From Nitrososphaeraceae archaeon (GTDB lineage: Archaea; Thermoproteota; Nitrososphaeria; Nitrososphaerales; Nitrosopumilaceae): a stretch of DNA of 6,430 bases. A program made the position numbers and the translations under genes. Of this stretch, positions 1-4,214 are shown one piece after another. The stretch's first letter is position 1. Each line of letters begins with the position of its first letter. The notes beneath the pieces are model-generated. The model was not told the DNA's origin and searched no databases. It saw only the letters and a list, made by a program, of their open reading frames with translations. The stretch spans positions 1 through 6,430 of the forward strand of contig JAICHE010000070.1 of assembly GCA_025922755.1 (NCBI GenBank), read 5' to 3'.

Positions 1-88
1 CTCTTGGTTGATTTCTTTTTGCATTCCACATTATTAAGGCTTGAGATGTAAAGATGGAGTCATCTTATTCTAAAGGCTTGGTTTGAGG
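1..88. other. Intergenic region downstream of thrC, possibly with the edge of a neighbouring gene
   Basis: No complete gene is visible here. On the minus strand an ATG at 24-22 opens a frame that runs off the window edge, reading MQKEINQE. A TATA-like TTTACA at 52-47 lies about 25 nt upstream of it, the leaderless spacing seen for other genes in this window, so this may be the first codons of another minus-strand gene. The same codon phase on the plus strand is also open from base 1 to a TAA at 49-51 (ending LRLEM) and could instead be the tail of a plus-strand gene. Eight codons cannot decide between the two. Confidence 0.25.
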
Positions 89-1429
89 CTAAATTTTTGG
101 AGGTATTGCAAATCTATTGTTTGGATCATTGTGATAGTCTACTGGAAGCATCGCATCTTTTTGTCTTCCAGTTAAGATTCCTACTACAACGTCATCCTTT
201 TTGATAATCTCTTGCTCTATCAATTTTTTTATTCCAGCAACTGAGGCACCTGATGCCATTTCACAATCAAATCCATTCAATCCTACTACCGCCATTCCAT
301 CTAGCATTTCTGCATCCGTTACAGTAGTCACAACTCCGTTTGTAAACTCAAGTGCTCTGAGACCTTTGAGAATGTTGGCAGGACGTCCAATTTGAATTGC
401 AGTTGCCTTTGTTTTGGGCCTAATACCCTCATTATCTAAATGATCATAATATTGGCATACAAGATCTGCGTTAGGTTTGCCCTTATTCCAGCGTAATTCC
501 TCACCTTGGAATTTACCATTGTATAGATCTGAAAGTGTACTTGCACCTTCTGAATTAATCACGGCAATTCTTGGAATTTTTTTAATCCAACCCCATTCAT
601 ATAGTTCCATCAAAGCTTTTCCACAGCTGGAGGTATTTCCCAATGCACCTCCAGGATAAACAATCCAATCAGGGGATTCCCATCCTAAGTATTCTAGTGC
701 TCTGTATGGGATAGTTTTTTGCCCCTCTATTCTAAATGGATTAATTGAGTTTACTGTATAACCATCATGGTTTTTTGCATCTTCTAAAGACTGTTTTAAT
801 GCATCATCAAAATTCCCATCAACTTCTACTATTTGAGCTCCAAATTGATAAGCTTGACTCAATTTTCCGGGCGCAATTTGACCTGCTGGAATATACACAT
901 CACATTGAATTCCTTCATTTGCTGCAAACATTCCTGCCGAAGCTGAGGTATTTCCAGTTGATGCACAAACAATTTTTTTTGCTCCTACCATTTTAGCATG
1001 AGTTACAGCCGTTGCCATTCCGTTGTCTTTAAAGGATCCACTTGGGTTGTATCCCTCTGGTTGTAACCACAATTTATCACTGGGAATTCCAATGAAAGAT
1101 GACGCTTTTGTCATGTGGTATGGTTTTGACTGTCGTCCTTCTGCTCCATCAAGGGAGACTAGATATTTTGAACATTCCTCAACGTTTTCCGTATCAATTT
1201 CACAAAAATTCAGCAGTTCTCTAAAACGCCAAACCCCGCTTTCATTGAAAATAATATTCTTATCCATCTGTCCTCTATGCGCAAATACTTCTTTTAGGCT
1301 CTCATTTGGTTTGTTTTTGTACTTTACATCTAACAAATGTCCATTATCACATTGTACGTTGGTATTTGTAATTGGATATTCTAAACCACATTGAGAATCA
1401 ATACACTTCAGATATGCGTCGCCTTGCAA
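89..1429 (-). CDS. thrC: Threonine synthase (PLP-dependent)
   Basis: Converts O-phospho-L-homoserine to L-threonine and phosphate, the last step of threonine biosynthesis, in the cytoplasm. The 446-aa protein opens with a Cys-rich segment (C9, C14, C27; CIDSQCGLEYP) typical of archaeal threonine synthases. The PLP-lysine motif NPSGSFKDNGM places the Schiff-base lysine at K134. GNTSASA (159-165) and the glycine loop PGGALGN (259-265) match the cofactor- and phosphate-binding parts of fold-type II PLP enzymes, and LTGRQKD lies near the C terminus (419-425). The start is TTG at 1429-1427. The frame stays open upstream but shows no nearby ATG, GTG or TTG, and a TATA-like TTTAAA at 1460-1455 fits a leaderless transcript starting at this TTG. 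The gene is divergent from the 124-aa gene and no homoserine-pathway partner is in the window. The family call is secure; the start is likely. Confidence 0.95.
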   Translation of the reverse strand: MQGDAYLKCIDSQCGLEYPITNTNVQCDNGHLLDVKYKNKPNESLKEVFAHRGQMDKNIIFNESGVWRFRELLNFCEIDTENVEECSKYLVSLDGAEGRQSKPYHMTKASSFIGIPSDKLWLQPEGYNPSGSFKDNGMATAVTHAKMVGAKKIVCASTGNTSASAGMFAANEGIQCDVYIPAGQIAPGKLSQAYQFGAQIVEVDGNFDDALKQSLEDAKNHDGYTVNSINPFRIEGQKTIPYRALEYLGWESPDWIVYPGGALGNTSSCGKALMELYEWGWIKKIPRIAVINSEGASTLSDLYNGKFQGEELRWNKGKPNADLVCQYYDHLDNEGIRPKTKATAIQIGRPANILKGLRALEFTNGVVTTVTDAEMLDGMAVVGLNGFDCEMASGASVAGIKKLIEQEIIKKDDVVVGILTGRQKDAMLPVDYHNDPNNRFAIPPKI

Positions 1430-1454
1430 TGTCAGTCTGAAATAACAATGATAA

Positions 1455-1460
1455 TTTAAA
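1455..1460 (-). promoter_or_regulatory. TATA-like box of thrC
   Basis: TTTAAA on the minus strand is centred about 28 nt upstream of the TTG start codon. This is the spacing expected between an archaeal TATA box and a transcription start at the start codon, and it supports both the TTG start and a leaderless message. The intergenic region 1430-1542 also has to hold the promoter of the divergent plus-strand gene; a weaker candidate for that is the TTATTAGA stretch around 1510-1517, about 28 nt before its ATG. Confidence 0.45.
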
Positions 1461-1542
1461 GTTAAGAGTAATTTTTTGATATCTTGAGATTAATTTTCTT
1501 ACCCAAAGTTATTAGATTAGAAAATTTTAGCCAAAATCATAA

Positions 1543-1917
1543 ATGAGCTCCAACTATGATTATGCAAAAAAAATATTACAGCAGATTTGGGACTCGTATC
1601 AAATCATAAAAAATCTCAAGGATCAGCCAGGTGATCTTAATACTGTAAAAAAAGAACTTTTGAAGATTAACGGATTCTTTAATGTCATGGTAAAAAAACT
1701 CGAACCAGATAATTTTCAATCACGTGATGTATTAGAATTAAAACCTAAAATTCAAAATTTTTTAAATAATTATTATTTTGTACAAGAAATTGATACAATG
1801 TCTTCTCTTTATTCAGATGACAAGGATCGATTAAAAAACATGAGGTTGAAAATTATGGAGGCATTTCAAGATAAACGACTAATTGGTAAAATAGAAGAAC
1901 TCCTGCAAGAATTATAG
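1543..1917 (+). CDS. Hypothetical helical protein, 124 aa
   Basis: I do not recognise a family. The 124-aa product looks almost entirely alpha-helical: amphipathic helices are likely over residues 3-26, 32-53, 62-82 and 92-122, separated by short loops (DQPGD at 27-31, EPDNF at 54-58). It has no cysteine, no signal peptide, no membrane segment and no recognisable catalytic motif. Its many Lys/Asp/Glu residues and regularly spaced Leu/Ile suggest a soluble helical bundle or a protein-interaction module. The ATG at 1543 is the first in the frame and no clear Shine-Dalgarno precedes it, which fits leaderless expression. The stop is 3 nt before the ATG of the Cys/His-rich miniprotein, so the two are probably co-transcribed. 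The coding call rests on a clean, charged, compositionally normal frame with a conflicting frame on neither strand; function is unknown. Confidence 0.75.
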   Translation: MSSNYDYAKKILQQIWDSYQIIKNLKDQPGDLNTVKKELLKINGFFNVMVKKLEPDNFQSRDVLELKPKIQNFLNNYYFVQEIDTMSSLYSDDKDRLKNMRLKIMEAFQDKRLIGKIEELLQEL

Positions 1918-1920
1918 AAT

Positions 1921-2025
1921 ATGTCAGAAAAACAAAAAAAATGTATTTTATGCGGTTGCAAAGATCATAGGCTTATTGGTTGTTCAAGACACATGGCAAA
2001 AAATTGCAGTTGTTTCAAATCTTGA
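1921..2025 (+). CDS. Cys/His-rich miniprotein, 34 aa (putative metal-binding)
   Basis: This is a short reading frame from ATG 1921 to TGA 2023-2025. The 34-aa product has six cysteines and two histidines: C8, C11, C13, H16, C21, H24, C29 and C31, that is C-x2-C-x-C-x2-H-x4-C-x2-H-x4-C-x-C. This is enough ligands for two zinc sites or a small metal-thiolate cluster, and chance ORFs in AT-rich DNA rarely have this composition. It begins 3 nt after the stop of the 124-aa gene, suggesting an operon and possibly translational coupling, although no Shine-Dalgarno is evident. The core CGCKDH followed by C and CSC resembles CGICDH, C and CKCC in the 43-aa product encoded convergently just downstream, so the two may be related. 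The role is unknown; a zinc-finger-like nucleic-acid or protein adaptor, or a metallothionein-like metal buffer, would both fit. Existence is fairly likely; function is inference. Confidence 0.6.
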   Translation: MSEKQKKCILCGCKDHRLIGCSRHMAKNCSCFKS

Positions 2026-2043
2026 AAAATCTAACAGCATTGA

Positions 2044-2175
2044 CTATTTTTGTTTGGGTCCTGATCTTTCGTGGAAATTCAAACAGCATTTGCATTCTTT
2101 TTTAAGACATTCTTGTTCAGTATAATGATCACATATTCCACATTCACAACTTTTAGTCATTTGTTTATAATCCAT
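2044..2175 (-). CDS. Cys/His-rich miniprotein, 43 aa (putative zinc-binding)
   Basis: This minus-strand frame runs from ATG at 2175-2173 to TAG at 2046-2044. The 43-aa product carries C10, C12, C15, H17, C23, C28, C30, C31 and H35, with the pattern C-x-C-x2-C-x-H-x5-C-x4-C-x-C-C-x3-H, then a basic tail ending PKQK. Seven cysteines and two histidines in 26 residues point to metal binding, probably two zinc ions. An A/T-rich TATA-like stretch at 2210-2201 lies about 30 nt upstream of the ATG. A second in-frame ATG at 2160 would give a 38-aa product that keeps all ligands. The gene is the last of four on this strand, 55 nt after the stop of the 107-aa gene, and its stop faces that of the plus-strand miniprotein across 18 nt. 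A 62-codon hydrophobic frame on the opposite strand is its shadow. The function is not known to me. Confidence 0.65.
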   Translation of the reverse strand: MDYKQMTKSCECGICDHYTEQECLKKECKCCLNFHERSGPKQK

Positions 2176-2200
2176 TTATTTACAATAAAAGTAATACTGC

Positions 2201-2210
2201 AATTTTTTAT
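2201..2210 (-). promoter_or_regulatory. TATA-like box of the 43-aa miniprotein gene
   Basis: ATAAAAAATT on the minus strand is centred about 31 nt upstream of the ATG at 2175. It would place transcription initiation within a few bases of the start codon and lets the miniprotein be expressed independently of the 107-aa gene. The surrounding 2176-2230 gap is AT-rich and holds nothing else I can support. Confidence 0.35.
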
Positions 2211-2230
2211 GATTTTCTGGTCAAATGACT

Positions 2231-2554
2231 CTATTTTGATTTGGCCCTGGATTTTTTAGTCTCTTTTTTTGGCTTTGCCTCTAATTCTTTTTCAATTTCT
2301 TCGGCTTTATGGTCTACTGCTTTGATTATTTCTTGGATAAGTCCGTCCAAGTCACTATCTTCGGCTTCAGGCTCAACAGTACTTGCAATTTCATTAATTG
2401 TGTTGGAGATCTCTGCACTAACATCTTCAAAACTCTCAGGATCCTCATATGCTGCATTGTAGAGATTTTTTAAATTATTAACATGTCCAATTACTTGTTC
2501 CGTTAAGACGATTCTGTATTCTGTACCATTCACATCGACTTGTTTTGCGCTCAT
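2231..2554 (-). CDS. Hypothetical protein with coiled-coil-like region and Lys-rich tail, 107 aa
   Basis: The family is not recognised. Residues 1-35 look like a small mixed fold (VDVNGTEYRIVLTEQ followed by a helix). Residues 37-70 are strongly acidic (PESFEDVSAE, EPEAEDSDLD). Residues 70-93 form a heptad-like helix (GLIQEIIKAVDHKAEEIEKE), and the last 14 residues are basic, with seven lysines and one arginine (KPKKETKKSRAKSK). An acidic middle with a Lys-rich tail is common in proteins that contact nucleic acid or a ribosome-like partner, but that is only suggestive here. The product is soluble, with no cysteine and no signal peptide. The ATG at 2554 is supported by a TATA-like TTTAAG about 26 nt upstream, giving a leaderless start. 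It lies 76 nt after the stop of the 150-aa gene on the same strand. The gene call is solid; the role is unknown. Confidence 0.8.
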   Translation of the reverse strand: MSAKQVDVNGTEYRIVLTEQVIGHVNNLKNLYNAAYEDPESFEDVSAEISNTINEIASTVEPEAEDSDLDGLIQEIIKAVDHKAEEIEKELEAKPKKETKKSRAKSK

Positions 2555-2577
2555 GACTCAGCTTTCAAATTTTGATG

Positions 2578-2583
2578 CTTAAA
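2578..2583 (-). promoter_or_regulatory. TATA-like box of the 107-aa gene
   Basis: CATTTAAG on the minus strand contains TTTAAG centred about 26 nt upstream of the ATG at 2554. The spacing fits initiation at the start codon, so the gene probably has its own promoter although it follows another gene on the same strand. Confidence 0.45.
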
Positions 2584-2630
2584 TGTTTTTAGTTGAATTT
2601 AATCTACTTTGGATGTTTAACTTCGATCAA

Positions 2631-3083
2631 TTAAAAGACAATATAGTCTAATGCCGAAGCATCACTGATTAATCTAGTGTGCATTGAACCTATCACATAG
2701 CCATTTTTTATGTCATTGGCAGGAATCCACCTATTAGTTGATGTGTAATGTCTTTTTTCTGCAAGTTCCCTTTCTATTGCCTCGATATCAAATTCAGCTT
2801 CCTCCACTTCTTGAGTTTCTAGATGTTTTATAGTGATTAGTATTTTACTTATTTTCACCCTATCTCCAAACTTCCATTTTGAGGGAGGGTTTTCATCAGA
2901 TACTTCTATAACCTTTATTTTCATTTGTTTGCTGCCGGTTGAATCATGGCTAATCAAAATCCGTTCATCCGTAAATTCCTCAAAAGTTATTCTAGAATTG
3001 ACATCCTCAGTTTCAGAAACTAGATCTAACAACGATTCTATTTTTGGAGTATTTGATTCTGTGGTTTTTTCATCTTCCGACAT
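2631..3083 (-). CDS. Hypothetical acidic protein, 150 aa
   Basis: I do not recognise a domain. Residues 1-30 are Ser/Thr/Glu/Asp-rich and probably disordered (MSEDEKTTESNTP). Residues 31-90 look beta-rich, with alternating hydrophobic strands such as RILISHD, KIKVIEV and KISKILITIK, and a WKFGDRVKI segment that recalls OB- or SH3-like barrels, though too weakly to name one. Residues 91-111 form a highly charged helix (EVEEAEFDIEAIERELAEKR), and the C terminus (112-150) is a second small hydrophobic region ending in DYIVF. It has no cysteine, signal peptide or membrane segment. The ATG at 3083 follows the resolvase stop by 53 nt; a T-rich TATA-like stretch (TTTTTTAG, around 3107-3114) sits about 28 nt upstream. 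Position next to a resolvase is weak evidence for a DNA-related role. Confidence 0.8.
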   Translation of the reverse strand: MSEDEKTTESNTPKIESLLDLVSETEDVNSRITFEEFTDERILISHDSTGSKQMKIKVIEVSDENPPSKWKFGDRVKISKILITIKHLETQEVEEAEFDIEAIERELAEKRHYTSTNRWIPANDIKNGYVIGSMHTRLISDASALDYIVF

Positions 3084-3136
3084 AATAATTGTGGATGATA
3101 TATCACTAAAAAATGATCTGCTACAGATTTTTTAAT

Positions 3137-3700
3137 TTAGGCACTATTTCGAAATTTTGTTTTGAACGGCATAGGCAGATCTTCAAGATGGATTTCTTGT
3201 CTTTTTCCGTTAATTTGAGCGAAAACTTTTCCTTCATAACTGCAAGAACAATTTGAAATTGGAATAGATGTATCCCAAACCTTGTAGAATTCTCTTAATT
3301 CTCTATTTTCATACATTCCCAATCCAATCCTTTTCTTTGAAAGAAATTTGAAAGCAAGTATTACCTTTTGGGTATTATAAATTTCAAAAATATTAATCCA
3401 TTTTAGACACCTTTCGATTTGGTCTCTTGGTACTGGAAGGGAGTTTGTGGTCCCTGATTTGGCCTCAATTGTAAAAATGATGCTTTCATCATTATTTACA
3501 GCCAAAACATCTGGAAGGGCTGTACTTGGAGATCCTAGTCTAAATGCGTTCCATTTATCTGCAGAATTGAAACGTTTTACAATTGTATCTTCCCAGTGGT
3601 ATCCTCGCTGTCTTCTGGTTCGTACTGCCTTTCTATGATTTTTAGATTTTATTTTGTCTTTATTTTTTAAAATTGTAAGTGATTTTACTTTTGTTTTCAC
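3137..3700 (-). CDS. hjc: Hjc-type archaeal Holliday junction resolvase, extended
   Basis: This is predicted to be a structure-specific endonuclease that cuts four-way DNA junctions during recombination and fork repair. The 187-aa protein carries the Hjc/Hje nuclease signature: RGYHWE with E37, R54 and S58 in FRLGSPS, LPDV with D64, and EAK with E79 and K81, followed by a hydrophobic segment (VILAFKF, 113-119) as in the family core. Canonical Hjc proteins are about 120-140 residues. This one has a roughly 30-residue Lys/Arg-rich N-terminal extension and about 60 extra residues at the C terminus, including CSC (151-153). The start is GTG at 3700-3698; TATA-like CTATATCT about 25 nt upstream supports it. 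An ATG 7 nt upstream is out of frame. A related restriction-endonuclease-like nuclease with another substrate remains possible, but the motif order and spacing favour Hjc. Confidence 0.85.
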   Translation of the reverse strand: MKTKVKSLTILKNKDKIKSKNHRKAVRTRRQRGYHWEDTIVKRFNSADKWNAFRLGSPSTALPDVLAVNNDESIIFTIEAKSGTTNSLPVPRDQIERCLKWINIFEIYNTQKVILAFKFLSKKRIGLGMYENRELREFYKVWDTSIPISNCSCSYEGKVFAQINGKRQEIHLEDLPMPFKTKFRNSA

Positions 3701-3720
3701 GATTCATTTTGATCCTTTCA

Positions 3721-3728
3721 AGATATAG
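3721..3728 (-). promoter_or_regulatory. TATA-like box of the resolvase gene
   Basis: CTATATCT on the minus strand is centred about 25 nt upstream of the GTG at 3700, so transcription would begin at or next to the start codon. This is the best argument for the GTG start, since there is no in-frame ATG in the N-terminal region. Confidence 0.45.
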
Positions 3729-3787
3729 AAGAGTAGGTAATAATGACATTACCCTCGACTCTAATTTTTTATAATTCTAAAGAGAGC

Positions 3788-3809
3788 ACAAAAAATAAAA
3801 AACACAAAA
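3788..3809 (-). terminator. T-tract terminator of the LLM-thiolase-DUF35 operon
   Basis: Read on the minus strand this stretch is almost all T, with two runs of six T (TTTTTTATTTTTT), which is the usual form of archaeal intrinsic termination. It lies about 85-105 nt after the DUF35 stop and upstream of the resolvase promoter, so it separates the operon from the resolvase gene. Two small hairpins precede it (arms 3848-3852/3857-3861 and 3823-3828/3833-3838). Confidence 0.5.
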
Positions 3810-3881
3810 TTAATTTTCATCTGATTCATTTTTGAATCCCGGTGATTGTTGAGTTTTCAACTTTCTGAGATCATCGGACAT
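3810..3881 (-). CDS. Possible 23-aa peptide after the DUF35 gene
   Basis: ATG at 3881-3879 opens a 23-codon frame ending in TAA at 3812-3810, immediately before the terminator T-tract. The product starts MSDDLRKLKTQQ and is hydrophilic, with no Cys and no recognisable motif. It begins 12 nt after the DUF35 stop, so it could be the last gene of the operon. Against it are its size, the lack of a Shine-Dalgarno and two perfect small inverted repeats within it, which suggest the stretch may instead be a structured 3' untranslated region. Conservation of the frame in relatives would decide. Confidence 0.25.
   Translation of the reverse strand: MSDDLRKLKTQQSPGFKNESDEN
3823..3861. repeat. Two small inverted repeats before the operon terminator
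   Basis: One repeat is gattca-tttt-tgaatc (3823-3838), a perfect 6-bp stem with a 4-nt loop. The other is gttga-gttt-tcaac (3848-3861), a perfect 5-bp stem with a 4-nt loop. Both lie between the DUF35 stop and the T-tract, where they could stabilise the 3' end of the mRNA. The stems are short and AT-rich, so chance is not excluded. Confidence 0.4.
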
Positions 3882-3893
3882 GGTTATTTACAG

Positions 3894-4214
3894 TCATTCA
3901 ACAACCTTCATTTTTAGATAATAATCATTGTCTGAAATTCCACAATCTAGAACTTCGACTGTTTTGTTAATATCTGGAACTCCTTCAACTATTGTTCCCA
4001 TTATTCTAAAACTTTTTTCAAATTCAATTATTCCAAAACAGGTGTCATTTTGTTTAGAGAATTCAATTATCTTGCCCTGATTTGAGCATTTTCTCCAAGA
4101 TGTTCTCTTAAGACATTGATTACAAAATTCTGAGGGTGGCCATGTAATTTTCTTACAATTAATACACTCAGAAACAATCAAGTTTCCTTTTTTTAACTCT
4201 GAATCAAAATTCAA
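3894..4214 (-). CDS. DUF35-family Zn-ribbon/OB-fold protein, thiolase partner
   Basis: DUF35 proteins pair with thiolases, HMG-CoA synthases or SCP2-type aldolases; the rubredoxin-like zinc ribbon scaffolds the complex and the OB fold can bind the CoA moiety. The 106-aa product has the zinc ribbon C17-x2-C20 ... C31-x2-C34 with the family-typical WPPSEFCNQC between and around the pairs. A short OB-like region (about 45-105) follows, with GKIIEFSKQN, FGIIEFEKSFRIMGTIVEG and KTVEVLDCG. It is shorter than many DUF35 proteins (about 120-140 aa). The start is TTG at 4214-4212, overlapping the thiolase TGA by 4 nt (TTGA), with GGTG 8 nt upstream (4226-4223) as a Shine-Dalgarno-like site. Tight coupling to the thiolase says it is that enzyme's subunit. 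Confidence 0.85.
   Translation of the reverse strand: MNFDSELKKGNLIVSECINCKKITWPPSEFCNQCLKRTSWRKCSNQGKIIEFSKQNDTCFGIIEFEKSFRIMGTIVEGVPDINKTVEVLDCGISDNDYYLKMKVVE

Noticed and set aside
1023..1394. 123-codon plus-strand frame and shorter ones opposite thrC
   Set aside because: They sit opposite highly conserved threonine synthase sequence, including the PLP-lysine region, which accounts for this DNA.
1996..2007. gcaa-aaaa-ttgc inverted repeat
   Set aside because: Four-base arms around a run of A are expected by chance in this AT-rich DNA, and the site is inside the 34-aa coding frame.
2071..2259. 62-codon plus-strand frame, rich in Phe/Ile, resembling a membrane peptide
   Set aside because: It lies opposite the 43-aa Cys/His-rich frame and runs into the 107-aa gene. 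Its hydrophobicity comes from reading A-rich codons in antisense; the minus-strand product has a far more specific composition.
2241..2462. 73-codon plus-strand frame rich in Ser/Leu
   Set aside because: It is fully contained opposite the 107-aa gene; the Ser/Leu-rich composition is the usual antisense image of Glu/Lys-rich coding DNA.
2833..3135. 100-codon plus-strand frame rich in Ser/Ile/Phe
   Set aside because: It is antisense to the acidic 150-aa gene and has a low-complexity Ser/Val/Ile composition; no motif or initiation signal supports it.
3660..3707. 15-codon leader ORF starting at an ATG 7 nt before the resolvase GTG, with GAAAGG upstream
   Set aside because: It overlaps the resolvase start in another frame, and the TATA-like box spacing would put the transcription start after this ATG; more likely chance.
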